DNA from: Zonotrichia leucophrys gambelii
Lineage: Eukaryota > Chordata > Aves > Passeriformes > Passerellidae
DNA length: 64,000 bases
Assembly: GCF_028769735.1 (NCBI RefSeq)
Contig: NC_088172.1
Span: 34,630,897 to 34,694,896, forward strand
Reading direction: 5' to 3'
A model generated the notes under the pieces. The model did no database searches, had not been told where the DNA came from, and saw nothing but the letters and a program-made list of their open reading frames with translations. Position numbers and translations under genes: made by a program. Shown in pieces: positions 1-13,700 of the stretch; position 1 is the stretch's first letter, and every line of letters starts with the position of its first letter.

Positions 1-3000
1 TCTGGCCCTGCAATCCATTAAATTATGTATTATCTGAAATGAAGGGGGGAAAATGACTGCATTACAATAAGTTTGATGAATATCCCAACCCAAAACCTAA
101 CCCAAAGTTGACACACATTACAGTGCAAGACCCAAATGCCTGTGGGTTAATTAAACTGGCTGTCAAAGAATGATGAAATGATTTGGGATACGGGACAAAT
201 TACATCCAGTACTTTCAAAGTTCATGAAAAGCCAATAAAGAATAGAACTAAATTTGATTCAAAATGGTTAGACTTGGTACATAGAAAAGGGCATGATCAC
301 AAGTTATACTTGTGCCTGAAAATAAACTATTGAGGAAAGTAGCAAGAATTTCTCTCCTGAAGCCACAATAGCAGAAAATATCTGTTGTCAACAAGAGTTG
401 GTTGCAAGACTGTAAATGATGGAACATATAAGGGAAATATCGGAGTATGCACCTGTCAAAGAAAGATCAGCAAACACACTTTATGGATGTGCCACAAGTG
501 TCCAGCAAGGAATGTGCACATCCTATTCACATTACCCTTTAGGTATATCATATACTGATAGGTCTGAAACACTAGCTTCTGGTAAAATAGCAAGTGGTTA
601 TGATATTTGCCACCATCTAAGACTGATAAAGTTCCGCACTGAACTTCAAGGAGTGGTAGACAAAGACACCAGAAAGCATCTGTCCACTGAGAACTTTTGT
701 TCTGAGTATGAGGAGAAAGTAGAAATGAAAATATTAAGATGAGAGATACCTACTCTGATAGTCTGATTTCACAAAACTCTGATTAAGAACACCAATGAAT
801 TTATGGGTTTGCCTTTTGTTGATTTGAAGCAGGTGATCATTGCTTCTTTTGCATACATTTTGGGAAAAATACCCATTGAATGTTTTTATTTAGTCTCAGA
901 CTCAGTTGTTTCACAAATACCTAATGTTTATCTACCTGAAGATTCCTAGAGTTTGCATAATCACTGAAAATAGGCAATTAAAGAGGGTAATTGTACTTCT
1001 ATAAACAATAATTAGACATTTTCTTGTTTCTTAGTTTTGTCTAGTTTGGACCTCTTCATTGTTTTACTACACGTAAAAGTCAGATGAGTCTAGCTGTGAA
1101 ATGCAGGAAAAATGCTTTAATGTCCACCTAATAAGGCATATTCTTTCTTATTAGTTTCTCAATTTGAATAAAATTCATATGATTTTCATATCTCATCATT
1201 AAATTCTCATCATTTATATAGGAAGAAAGAAAAGAAACTATCACAAGGTGTTTAACAATTTGACAATGAACATGATTAACTTTGGTCAGTATGTGAAATA
1301 CTTAAGAAAATGGTGCCAGGAGCAGAGCAGGAAAAGATAAAGTGTCCATGAGTTACAGCTTTAGCACTTAATGTGTATATCACAAGTCACAGAGCAGACA
1401 TGTTCAGTAAAAATATTTTATAACAGCAACTAAAAGAGACAAAGAGACTATTTCTCTACAAATGAGCCTACCCTGAAATAATACTCTCTGCAAATAAACA
1501 TTTTGAAACTGTATGTTTCTTCATGAAGCCTAATGCATATTCAAGCTTAAACCACAGTATTTTTCTTTTTTGAATGTTATTTTTTAGGATAGTCTTGAAT
1601 TTTAGAAGCAGACTGATAAAAACTACACCAGGTTATACAGATTAATTTATATTTATTCATGCTTACAGAACTTTAAACATGCTTGTCCACAAGTATCTTA
1701 ATTAAAGTGCTTGATCTGAAGCATGAATCCTAATGGATGTATCTATGGGGTGCAAATTTAGGAAACTAGAATTTCTCTCAAGAAAACCAGAAATGTGGCA
1801 GCATGACAGATTCTATGGTTTTATAACCTATTTTTGTTGCTGTTGTGCTCAAAGGCCTTCCCATCAGAACTAGAAGTCTGTTGGTCAAGTCTATTAAATA
1901 ATACTTGAAAATAAAGAGTTGTGATAAATAGTATAATCTTGAAAGAGTTTATGAGCAATAGGAATGATGAGTGCATCTCCTTGGTTTCATCTCTCCTTTT
2001 CTTATAGTGTATGTTTTATTTACTTTTTGATGTTAGAGATTGCTGGTTCAGGACCTCTTTTCCATGTATCTCTATACAGCTGTTTGCAGTTACAAATAAA
2101 TCCTTAGTCAACAATCAAACCTATGTGAACTGAGAGTGTTTACTGATGAAAGTCTGTATTTTTTAACCAGTCCAGAAATTAATTTGGGGCTGTGATAAAA
2201 ATTAATGGCAACAATAATATGATTCCACTTCAATACACAGTGAGAAAAGGATTTAGTCCAATATTTTAAAGCTGCAGATGGAAGACCTTGAGAAAGTCTG
2301 AGCTAATTATTCTCACACTACAAATCTCAAATGTACCATTTCTACAGTCACTCCATTATTTGTTTGTTTTTCTGATATTCTACTTCCCATTTAGCAGCTC
2401 TGTATAAATCCCAGGATGAACTTCCCAATTAATGAAAAAGTTATCAATTTGTATTGTTTACAAAAGAAAAATTTAACTGGATGTACATAGATGCATCTAG
2501 CTGAGAAAAAATACTTTTCAAACTCTAATTACTTTTAAAACACATTGTTTCAATATTCATGAAGAAGAGATCTGTTTTGTGGTGAAGTAGATACTGAAAA
2601 AAGGGAAAAATGTATCTTTCATCAAGCTAATCTCATTTTCCTTATGCGGAATTATAGAGATGTACACTTTAAAACTTGCCTATTCTGAAATGCTACCAAT
2701 AAACAGTTTGTACCTCTAAGCAGTCCTTCCTTTTTAATGTTGTAAGCACTTTGATAAACAAGAGTTTTACATTACAAGCACTCCAGCTTCTAAATTTGTG
2801 ACTGAGAAGTTCATTTGAAGGCCAGGAACAGTCTCAATGCCCATTGGCATTGGATAGGCTGGATCCAAGCTCCTGGAATGTCAAAAGGTGACAGGCTCAA
2901 GTGTGACTGACAACTCTTGTTAATTTGCTCTTGAACCCCCAATTTCTTTCTTCTTTTAAAGTCTCACATCATGTTTATGTCTGTTCATCTGGCAGGCCAA

Positions 3001-4204
3001 GAAGTTTAGTGAACTTTCAAAGTGCAGTAGAAAGACTTTTGAGCAGTTACATTTGGAACCTGATTAACAGATAATTCTCTGAGCCTTATAACCACATGAT
3101 TAAAATCATTCTTTGAGAATAAAGCTTCTTTTTTCTATTCTGTTTTTCTGAGCTAGGCAAGGATCTGCCATTCATAGTCACTCTACTAGGCACATATTAT
3201 TGAAAGAGTGAGAGTATAAACCTCACTGTGAAAGTCTCTGATTCTCTTTGCTCTCAGTAAAACTGCTGATCAAATACATAAAGGCTTGTTTTAGACAAAT
3301 CTTCAAAAATTTAGAAAACATTCAATGTACAATAGAAGAATGAACTGTCACAGCAACCTTCCTTAGTTCACCCATGGAGAACTTACAACCAAGTTTTCCT
3401 TTTTCTCATTCTTAATGCCAAAAATATCAGTTTCACTCATAGCATTCACGCAGCTTTAAACACCTTGGCACAATACGGTATTCTGATATTTTCTTCCATT
3501 ACAGATGAAATTATCTTCACAGCAAAACAGTGTAAACTTTCAAAATCCGTCTTATACCAGCTCACCTTTGTCACACTAGCATTGAATTAGAAGGTGAAAA
3601 CACGGCCAACAGAGTGTGCTGCGGAATACCCACAGGTATTGTGGCTAGACTTAGTCTTGTCCATAATATTTTGATGTTAGTTTCAAGACTCTCTCCCTTA
3701 CTTCCTCCACTTTTTTTTCCTGAGATGACCAAAGGAGCTTAGGTAAACATATATTATTGCACTCCATTCCATCTGTCTCCTTTTAATTAAATCAAGAGCT
3801 CTGGAGCAGGGAAAAAGCAGCATGCTGCTGCCTGCTGCCCGAGGAACAAAAGAAGTGACTTGTACAGTATGGAGGGAGCCTAATGGGCGAAAGCATTCCT
3901 GCATGTAGCAATCTGTGCTCCCTACAATGTTACTCATCATTCTGTCTAACTTCAATAATATTCTTAGCATGAAATGTCTAAGATTAATGAGGCATTTATT
4001 CTCCGATAAGAAGCTGTCATAAAGAATACATTTCCATCAACAGTTTTGCAGTTAAATTAATATTACCAACATTTTGCAAATACGGGATTCAGCAGTGGTT
4101 TATAGTGGGTGCAGTGAAGCTAGTCCAATGAGCAGGTTTATATCTTGGGGTGGGTCATTTTCTCTGCTGGTAAGAAGACCACTCTAGTGAGCACACCCTT
4201 GAAT
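1..4204. other. Unannotated AT-rich non-coding DNA
   Basis: I see no gene, repeat family or RNA gene in this stretch. The only open frame above 100 codons (416-742, plus strand, 108 codons) has no domain, signal peptide, hydrophobic pattern or splice context that I recognise, and its length is ordinary for chance in DNA of this composition. Short A- and T-rich runs are frequent, and CpG is scarce, as expected of methylated vertebrate DNA. Confidence 0.6.
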
Positions 4205-4320
4205 CTCAAAATTGCTGCCACAGGCATCTATTGCTTGGAGCTGTTAGAGGTCAGAAACAGGCCTAGGCATATCCATGATCTGATCCAGCGTAGTTGGAGT
4301 TTCTTAATATTAAGTGGGTA
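4205..4320 (+). mobile_element. Ancient CR1-like LINE fragment, 3' end
   Basis: The stretch reads like the old tetrapod CR1-type 3' region in which a phrase meaning 'gcatctggtactggccactgt' is followed by 'caggatactgggctagatgga' and 'ggtctgatccagtatgg'. Here the ordered matches are 'gcatctattgcttgg', 'gaggtcagaaacagg', 'ggcatatccatgatctgatc' and 'ccagcgtagttgg'. The order and spacing agree, but divergence is high and no target-site duplication is visible. It would be a 5'-truncated, non-autonomous remnant with no coding capacity. Chance resemblance is possible because the match is short. Confidence 0.4.
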
Positions 4321-6119
4321 AAGGACCTCTAACATTTGTCATCTTTATCTTGCTATGTGGTTGATCTTGAACGGAAGCCCCTGATCCCACTTTCCCTAAT
4401 TTTCCATTGCGGAAGTAGCAAAAAAAATCTACTCAAGGTAATCTAAAAATCCACTACAGTTAAAGTTCAAGCACTGACAGAGAAACAGTTGGCCAAGTTC
4501 CTTTCTTTGTAAGTTGTAAAATATCATAATCTGAGCTTTGTGTTTAAAATAAGGGTAAGTGATGTGTCTTCCAAGACAAATTACCCATATAGGGCCTTGG
4601 TTATAATCTTTTTGGATATTTATTTTTTACAAGCTTTTTCAAAGGCAATAGGTAGCTAAGATGTATTGGTCAGAACCTAATGTATACTTCTCAACTGATT
4701 AAAGGTTCACAAAAGAGGAAGTCAGTCTCTGAATGAATTAAATAAACTCATCCACTTCTGATTTAGTCATCCTTGAGTGTCTATCACCAAAATCCTAAAT
4801 TCTCCTTGCTACTTCCAGCAGATGTCCTGTAAAAATCCTGAAACTGACCTCATTGACTCCACTTCCATTAAATCTATTCCTGTTTAATGGATTCCTTGAT
4901 TTTAAGTTCAAGAGGATTTACTTTTTTTTTTTTTTTTTCTGTTAGTTATCCCCTTATTCCCTGATAATACATTTTCATTTTTCTAGTCTAGTAGGTAGGG
5001 AAGTTATGCCCACAAGAAATGAAAGACTGCAAGTAATAGCAATAGGAGAAAATAGTAGATGGCCAGACAAACAAATCACTCTTTTTCCTTGATTGGAACA
5101 GACAAGTGTATCTGAGAGATGGTAGAGAGATATCTGTGGCAGAGCAGTGTGAAACATATCTTCAGTCATGTATTTATTCCTGATGATCTGAAGCCACTGA
5201 ATGTATCATTCCCCTATCACGTTTGCAGGCATGTTGGCTTTGTACCATGATATATGATAATCTGCTTTTCACAGGAATTATATTTTGAATGATTTCAGGG
5301 TCAGCAGCTTATCTCTTATTCATACCTTGCTATGTTTGTATCAAACACTCACGGTTCAGAACATACATGGTGAAAACTAATATCATTCTTCTCTAGCACA
5401 CACCAGCAATATCAGAGAAAGGCAGTAACTTCTAAATATGGGTTTAAAGTATAAAGATTTTATTTAACCTAAAGCAAATTCCATTGCTGCAATTCATTGT
5501 GTTAATTGTCAACAGCAAAATGTCTCTTGGGCCAACAAATTTAGAGCACTTTTTTTTATCAGTGTATACCAATACCTTTTCTTAAAATGTCAGTTCTAGC
5601 TAAACACAGCTTTCAGGAAATCTAAACTTTCTTCTACTGTGTATCAACTCTCTTTCATCAAACACACTTTTTGAGTCCCCTACACAAACTTAATTAAAAA
5701 GAGACTTGGAGCCATTTTGCTTGTCAGTGGAAAATATTTAATAAATAAAAAAGTTATTTTATAAACCATATAGGAAAAGATAAAGCTTAAAATAAAATAG
5801 AATTAAGTCCAATATCAGAAGAAACAGTCAAAACACACACACACACAGAGCAAGCATACTACGACATAACAAGAACCATATTTTTCATGTCTGTCTCATT
5901 TTTCATGTCAGATATGCCTTAGAGAACTCAAACATTTAGTCATTCTCTCCAAGTTGTATTCTTCGACAGTTTTAGGTACTATCAGAAGCCAAAAATCGTG
6001 TTTCTTTTCATCTTAAATTTGGAAGCTGATAGTTTTATTAATCAAGATGTCTTTTATTTTTGAGTTGGGATGCAGTTAACATAAATTGTGCATCTTTCTC
6101 TTCTTGTATTTACATACAG
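4321..6119. other. Unannotated AT-rich non-coding DNA with a T-tract and short (CA)n
   Basis: No gene is seen. A 17-base T run lies at about 4922-4938, and a short (AC)n run lies at about 5834-5847. The minus-strand frame at 4975-5169 (64 codons) has no recognisable feature. Confidence 0.6.
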
Positions 6120-6272
6120 AGGGATGGGGAAGCAAAGACACACCTGACTAGGATCACACAGGTGACATGGGATGGAGGCACAAACCAGATCCATTCCCCT
6201 TCATTCCCAGGCTACAATCACAGGACCAGCACTCCATCCTCATATGCTGTTTCATACAGCCTCCTCTGATTG
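6120..6272 (-). mobile_element. Ancient MIR-like SINE
   Basis: Read on the plus strand, the segment follows the reverse complement of the amniote MIR consensus. 'ggggaagcaaagacacacct' stands for the 'gaggcacagagaggttaag' part, then 'aggatcacacagg' for 'aaggtcacacagc', then 'ggaggcacaaaccagatc' for 'cagagccgggattcgaaccc'. The segment 'accagcactccatcc' followed by 'catacagcctcctctg' stands for 'cggtgctctatccac...gctgcctcctctg'. The element is therefore on the minus strand. MIRs are tRNA-derived SINEs that became inactive long before birds diversified, so a high mutation load is expected. The 69-codon frame across it (6060-6269) is incidental. Confidence 0.5.
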
Positions 6273-9200
6273 TTAGATTCAGATCCTAATCCATCTTCTG
6301 ATGCAACTGGAGTTTAACTAATTTTAGAAAAAGACTGAAACAATTTTTTTTGCTTAATATTTTGCATTATCATCAACAATTCTGACAGAATCAATAATGT
6401 GCATTTCCAATGTATGGTGTGGATACACCAGTGATTACTATTGGCATATCCCTCAGGAAAACTGTCTTTACAAAAATGCAAGAACAAAGACACTTTCAAA
6501 GCTTGAATATGTAGAACACATTTAAAGGAAGAAATGAGCTATAAGCAATGTCTTTGTTTTCTCTGTGGAATTTTCAAGTACTTGCATTTGATGGGGTGGA
6601 ATCAAGTGAGACTGTTTCAGCGATAAAAACAAACATTTACAGATTGACATTTACACAGTCACCAATTTATAAAATGCTACTCTCATTGTGATTTGTCATG
6701 TCTCGCTCACAACACCCATCCCTTTATAAAAGATAACCATGATGAGGAGGATCAAAGGTTCACTTCAAGGTGAAAGTACCTTTTGCAGAGATAGTAAAAT
6801 TAAACCTGTCAGAAGGAAAAATTATCATATTTTTCCATGGGTTTTCTTTTGTTGTTTTCTTTTTCTTTCTTCCTTTTTTTTTTTTTTTTTCTGGAAGGCC
6901 AAATAGACTGAAAGTAGCAAAGCAGAAATCTGTTCTGAAGAAAGATCTTTAATAGATTAATAATCTATCAAATGAAACAATTCTTTGTCTTGGTCTCTCA
7001 GCAACTTCTCTATTATATTGGTTTAATGTGGACAAATAATTCAGAGCTAAAAGGGCACCTTATGTCTTCTCCCACACCCAGACGTGTAGAAGCAGAACAG
7101 TGGATGTGGCAGCAATCACAGGAAATGAGTGGTCAGCAGAAAATCACACCAGTGTTTAGTCACATTGTAAGACAGCTCATTAACAGAGGACAAAGCAGGA
7201 CTGATGCTGCTGCAAATACAAGGTCACTGTTTGGGTGGAACCAAGAGCATGTTCCCAGACACTGTCCCTCCTGTCCATTGAAGGAAAGACAGTGTGCACA
7301 GTCCTGAGTTTGCATTTTTAGGCAGTGGTCTGGAGTCTAAAAGCCTGCCCTAAAAGCCCAAATTCTTTCACTTATCACAAAGAAAGATAAAGTTTATTCT
7401 GCAAGCTAAACAAATGGCATGTAATGTTCTGGGATGCTAGAAGACCAAGTACTTACATTTCTACTGCTTGAATTTACTGAAAATTCGTCACTGAGTATCA
7501 TTTAATGCACAATATTTTAAGTGAGAAAGGAATTTAATTTTGATATAGCAGAAGAAAATATCTTTTTATTCATATTTTTAGTGAATGAAATGCAGTCTAT
7601 GTCTTCCTCTCTTAATAAAACTAAATCCAAGACATCTGGTTGATAGACTTTTCAAGGCTTGAGCTTGTAAATGAGGCAGGGCCTCAAAAGTAGTTTGAAA
7701 TTCTAAAATATACAAATTATAAAGACACTACTGAATTCAGACAATGCAAAATAGACTAAAAGACTAAATGAGAATGAAAACTCATGTAGTGAAAAGCATA
7801 TTTCAAGTTAAAATACTGTTTTACCTTTCATTCTATCTTTGCTTTCAATGCAAAATCTGTTCTGATGACGCTGTTGCAAACATCTCTCACTCCTTTCAGC
7901 CCTCACTGTTAGGCACTGTTCCAGTTAATTAGGGAAACTGTCATGGCAGAATTGGAAAAAAAGCTCAGATTAAGTTAGATTGCTCAGGATACACCAAGAA
8001 GCAAGTGCCAGGGCCAATCATATACAAGGACAACCATATACACTATTAGTTGGTCAGAGCTGTTGATTACTTTCACCAAAAATGGTTCATACCAGAAATT
8101 CTGAACTCAAAAGGATTAATAAGCATTTGCCAGATACATAAAGCTTTTTAATATATTAATTATATATATTTTATTTTTCTTCTTTTTGTAGGGTTTATTG
8201 ATTTCCCTGCTCGGCCTTCTTCTCCCTGGCAGATGCTAGAAATAATGATATTAAAATTGATCTGGTATGTTCAAGGCAGACATTAGCCATGAAATCCAGT
8301 TTTTAATGGAAGGTCTATACAATACTAACCACATGGATCTTAGTCCATGTCAGTCCCACATTTTGAATGAGATTTGAGAGAGATGATGAAGCACAGGGTT
8401 AGGCACATGAGAGTGCAGTGCTGGCTCTTATGTTAATGGACTCAAAGGCTCCAAGTCACAAAAGAATCAATAAGGATAAAGCACCTTAAAAATATATATT
8501 CGAAGCTGTGCATGAGCTAAAAAGTTTTCTGATTAATAAGAGAGAGGCAGCGAAGTATACGAAAAGGAAAAGACTTTCTTTGCCCTCTATCACCTTAAAA
8601 ATGAACAACATATATTCCCATAAAATACAGTAATTGGTGCCTTTCCGGAGCCTGAGTTTCTCAATTCTCACAGTAGCAGCGGTAGAGTGAGTGACTGTCT
8701 TGCAGATATCTTAGAAAGCCAGGCGAGCTTATGGGGCAGAGTAGAAAAGGAGTTTTGCTCCAATGATCTCTGCTATGTCCTTCCATTCAATACTAAATAA
8801 GTGTCAGGCAATTAGAAATGGAACAGCGGATGCGTAAATGATACTGCCTTCCCCATAAATTGCTAATACCTGGATAGTGCTGCATGACTGGAAACATACT
8901 GTTACAATAACTGCAGTACCAACTTTTATTTCTGAATAATAGACAATATGAAGAAGATCAATGTAGCATTAGAGCCATGAAACAAACAACCTACCATATG
9001 ATTCTTTCCCTGTCTGATTTCTTATTTTCTTCCTTCCTGAATTGAGACATACTGAATCCAGGCTTTGCAAGACTAACATGCTTTTTCTTTCTCCTTCTTG
9101 GCAGAATGATGCTATCATGTGCATGGTGGTCTCTGGTAAATATTTAATGACTGCTAAACTGTGACATAAAGTTCATGCTTGTTCTTGCAAGGTAAAAATC

Positions 9201-11799
9201 AACCTCATTTGTAGTGGGTACCTGAAGTTCATTATTTCAGAATAACTAGAAATGTGTAAAAACAGTTAAATGGGGATTTTTTAAATGGTATTGACACATA
9301 GAGCTTTTTTTATAACAATCTGGTCAGAAAAAAAGGGACATCCACAAAGCACATATCCACGCTTATTTGCATTATTTATTTAACTTGGTTCATGTACCAT
9401 CTTTTGCCATCTGTCACATGGAAGATGGCTTTCAAAGAAATTCTGGAATACTAATGGAACTCCCTCAGCATCACCATTCAGCACAGGTGGCATTTGTAGC
9501 TCCAAAACTAATTAAAATTCATGTTTTAAAGAAGTTCAGTGTTTAATTCAAGCGGAGAGGATACACAAGACATCTATTCAGTGTTTCAGAGATCACAGCA
9601 TGAGACTGATTTGGTAAACTTCATCTAAAATAACCCAGTACTTAAGGGAGTTTTACAAAGAAATATATTGCATGTTGATTTCATAGTTAGCAAACCTTAA
9701 AGCAGTAACTATACAGTGGATTCTGCTGCATTTTGCAAGATGGTAAATGAAGGTAAAGAAGAAAAATCTTCACTTTTTCCTCTCTATTATTACTGCTGCA
9801 ATGAAAATGCAAGTGGAGTACGCAGATCTAACCACTAATTACCAATCAGGCCCATATTTTGCATTGATCTGCACTGGGTCGCAGTTCAGCACTCAGCCTT
9901 CAGCAGTTGATCTGCTGTATTTTGATAGAATAGATATGATGGAGTAGAAGGAGAGGAATGCAATGGAAAAAAAAGAAGGAGCAATCAGTTGTGTGAGGCA
10001 CCTTTCATATCATTCTTCCATAAATTTCATTGGATGTTGCTGCAATCTTGCTCTTCAAAAAGAGAAAGTGGAGCCCTAACAGACCCTGAGCCCCTTAAAA
10101 GGGGCCAGGAACAAAAGGCTGGGCATCATCAGGTTTGAGGACCTTTACTAAGTGTCACCTGCTGCAGTCAGAGCCCTTCTTCACTGATCAAGTGGCAAGC
10201 AATTCAGAAAAGGAAAATAATTCTTGCATCAGTGGCACTTCATCAGGTTATTCACAGCCTAATGGGTGTAAATTGGGATGTATGGGCAAAATTTGTCTCT
10301 TTGAAGTAAATGAGAAACACCTGTACAGTAATTCTGGTTCTTTGTGCACTGTTTAAAATACCCTTAAATAAAGATGATGAAAAGATTTGCTTTTGTGTTG
10401 TTTTTCCCTGAGCTGGTGTCATTGTGAAAGTATTTGGTATGATTTTAAGGACAAACAAAGTGATTAAAAAGCTCTTTCAATTTTCCCTTTTATTGGTGGT
10501 ATTTTAACTGATTCTTTGAAGAGATATGAAACTGGGCCCAGTAGGTGTTAGGAAGGTTTATTATAACCTGACAGAAATCTGTCTAATCCTGGGGCTTTAC
10601 TAGCTCTAAGGGAATTGTCTTACTTATTTCCATTAAATCATTAACTGATTGCAATGTAACTTTTGAGCATATGACAGCCTTGGAAATAATAAAAGTAACA
10701 ATAAAAAAATGGAAGCAAAAGTCTGACAGCTTTTGTCTTTCACTGGATCTGTGGATGCCTGGAGTGCTCTATGGCATTGTTTAAAATCAGTGATGGGAAT
10801 TTTACTGTTATCCTGTTGAGCAGATACAAGCAAAGAGATTCTGCTCCATTTTTTTTCCATTGCATTAACCTGAAAGTTCACATACAGTTTTCAAAGAATC
10901 GGACTAGTATGCAGAAAATAAACCATAATGCATTCATTTAGGAGACACAGGCTAAAATCTAATGATAGACATTCAATTCCTACCTCTTCCACAGACATTC
11001 TGGCTAAACAAAGGTCACTACACCGGATCTATTTGACTAAACTTTCATTATGATCCGTAGGGATTTACTCAATAGTGTCAATGAAGCCTTGGGAACAATT
11101 AATCTCATGCTGAAAAAGACATTTATTTACACCTGCTGAGATGAATTACACCCTGTATTCCATTAATCCTGTTGACTATATCTCCTTTCCTCTTTAAAGA
11201 AATGTAGAAAATTATTCCTGATTCAGATATCCATCTGTAAGTAATGTAAATCTCACCTTAAATAATAATTAATGTCCCCTTTCAGTCAAGTATCAAGATG
11301 TATTTGACTTTTAGGGGATATCATTGATTTCATTTTGCTCCAGAAAGGAAGAAAACCAGTGCTAAGGTTGGATATATACTCTTAAATTCACCATAGTCTG
11401 CTTCTGAAGAGAAATCTTCCTATGCTGGATACTGCAACAACATCTAGAACAAAAGAGGCTGATGTCATGTGCCAGTCTGAATGCCACCACAACCAAATAA
11501 TTTGTCTTGCTTATACTGAGAGATAAAACAGGCTTGTGTAAAGCAGTGAGGGATGGAAGATGAGATGCAACTTGAAAACAGCAAGCAGTAACCAGAAAAA
11601 CACCCATGAGGCAAGTATTTACTATTAGTGCATTTCAAAGTCTCTCTTGTGCTGGAGAGGGGGAGTGACATTTTACTGGAACTCTGTGCTGATGAATGAA
11701 GCTCAGCCTGTGTAGCCAAGTTTCCTTGCAGCAAGAGAAACACGTTATGTATTATTATATTACATTGCAATAAAAGGGTGTGGTAGTTTAAATATATTA
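6273..11799. other. Unannotated AT-rich non-coding DNA
   Basis: No gene or recognisable repeat is seen. Low-complexity pyrimidine sequence rich in T occupies about 6841-6890. Somewhat less AT-rich patches occur near 7070-7310 and 10080-10180. The frame at 6972-7307 (111 codons, plus) covers the first patch and resembles no family I know. Many overlapping short frames on both strands near 11362-11770 show the pattern of chance, not of one conserved frame. Confidence 0.55.
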
Positions 11800-12160
11800 C
11801 AGATATAAATATAAATATAAATACAACAGAAAAAGTGCAGAAAGGCTAAGCAAAAGCCTTTAAAAACAATAGAAGAAATATGTGATGGAAAGAAGGAGTA
11901 TGAAACCAGACACAAATATAGAGAAATTCATCACACTATAAAAAGAACCAAGAGACATTTAAACAAGGTAAGAAAAAGCATCAATTGTGTAAGTAACGAA
12001 GGGTGAAAGAATACACTAAAAGCTGAACAATACCCTTGGAAGGAAAACAGAAGATCTGTAAGTTTAGAATGTTTCACATAAATCTAAATATCTAATATCA
12101 GATTAGAAGGACAAAGCACAGTGAATTATGTGTATGAGCTGGACAGAATATTAGGAGGAC
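11800..12160. repeat. Purine-rich, A-rich tract opening with (AAATAT)n
   Basis: A short tandem of the unit 'ataaat' begins the tract (about 11803-11823). The plus strand then stays strongly purine-rich for a few hundred bases, with phrases such as 'gaaagaaggagtatg' and 'ggaaggaaaacagaag'. No coding frame on the plus strand survives, and I cannot assign the tract to a repeat family. It may be a decayed element or simply strand-asymmetric low-complexity DNA. Confidence 0.4.
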
Positions 12161-13609
12161 AATAACAAGGAATAATATCTGAAAGAATGCCAATAGAGTG
12201 AAAAAGCTGTTGTCTCTTAAATAAATGCCAAAATGTATCTACATAAACTCTATAAGCAGAGAGCAGCAAAAAGAGATGATTCCGAGTTTTCAAGTCTGTA
12301 ATAATTTCTCTCCTAAAGCCCAGGCAGCAATGCTGAAAATTCTGAACAATGCTAAACTCTTTGCACAGTGAATCAGGTGTGCAAAATATTGAATATTGAA
12401 TATGAATATAGAGAATCAAGGACTCAGTTAATTTCCTGTTAAGGCATATAAATGAAACAATCCTCAGCTACAGAGGAAGAGTAAATAACAGTAAATAAGA
12501 AGCTCAAGGTTGAGATAAAGTTCTAAGAACCAGAGAACATAACAAGGTCTCAGGAAAGCTCTAAAGATGAGAATTCCTGTCTGCAACTTCTTGCAGATTA
12601 GAATTTTCTTTGGGTTCAACTGTGAATAATACTGTAAAATTAAAAATCTCATTTCTGCTACCTGGAGAAAAAATTATTCTAAACTCTTAAAACTTTTTTA
12701 ATCATGGGAGGCTTTTTTAGGAATTGAAATGTGTTTGTTCATCTGTCAGTGTTTGCAGCAAGTAAACACGATGTCAATTAGCCTTGCTAATGTGAAATCA
12801 TTACCAGTTCCTGGGTGGGAGAAAGAGTTCATCAGCTCAAACATACACTGTGTGTGTTGCAATATATCCTACTGTTGGGTAAGAACAATCTTGGATGTTT
12901 AACTAATTAGTATTTGTTTGGAATACTCTGCTCCTAGGGTTTGAAGCCTTCAGTAGAGATTTTCTTGTGGCACAAAAACTAGCCCAATGGCTGAGTTAAG
13001 AGACAATTGGACCAATGCACTTGAACAAACGTAGTACATAAAAGCCTTTGAGCAAAAAAAAAAAGTTTAAAATTTAGTGTTATTAAACTCACAATTTTCC
13101 AGTGAATTTCTGTGCAACTGTTAGGGGGAAAAAGCTATCCCTTTAATGCTCAAAATTCACTCTACTTGTAATGAAACATTAGTGTGGTCTCTGATGGCTG
13201 CTGTCTGAAGCTAATCCACAGACCAAAACAGAGGCTGGGATTCATAATGAAAAATTTCCAGTTTCTGTTCCATGTGCAATAAAAACAGAATTCAAGATAT
13301 TAGAAAAAATATTAATGGGTTTGTAACTATCTTTTTGATGTTTTAAATCAACATCAGAAAACAAAATAAAGAAGAAACTCTCATTCTAGTTACTATAACT
13401 CTACAATTTCAGAGATGCCATGTTAAAGTCAGTAACTGGTTATAAAATGCCAGAGGCCCATAGCAGCTGATGTCATTATATTGGATGGAGAGGAGTATTA
13501 TAGTAGACCATAAAATCATGAGTAGGCTGTAGTGAGAGAAAATGTTGATTTCCACTGTCTAATGGGGTGCAGTCATCTGGGCCCAGAGTGAGCCAGTTTT
13601 ACAGCAAGC
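12161..13609. other. Unannotated non-coding DNA
   Basis: No gene is seen. Minus-strand frames at 12126-12419 and 12464-12652 lack recognisable domains. The part around 12720-12830 is less repetitive and contains homeodomain-like AT cores such as 'caattag'. I cannot tell from one sequence whether it is conserved. Confidence 0.5.
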
Positions 13610-13700
13610 ACGAGGAGTTTGTTCTTCACACAGATGACAGACTTGTGGAATTCTTCATTGCAGGATTCTGTGCATGTAAAATTTCATAGGTAATCCAGAG
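13610..13700 (+). mobile_element. Possible ancient CR1 3'-UTR fragment
   Basis: The phrases 'ttcttcacacag', 'acttgtggaattcttcattg' and 'caggattctgtg' follow in order an old CR1 3' region that usually reads 'ttcttcacacagcac', 'ctgtggaactcattgccac' and 'aggatgttgtgg'. The match is short and diverged. A second piece that seems to belong to the same old subfamily lies at about 20500-20625. Chance similarity cannot be excluded without an alignment. Confidence 0.33.

Noticed and set aside
416..742. Open frame of 108 codons, plus strand
   Set aside because: No similarity to a known family, no clear splice sites around it, and chance-level length.
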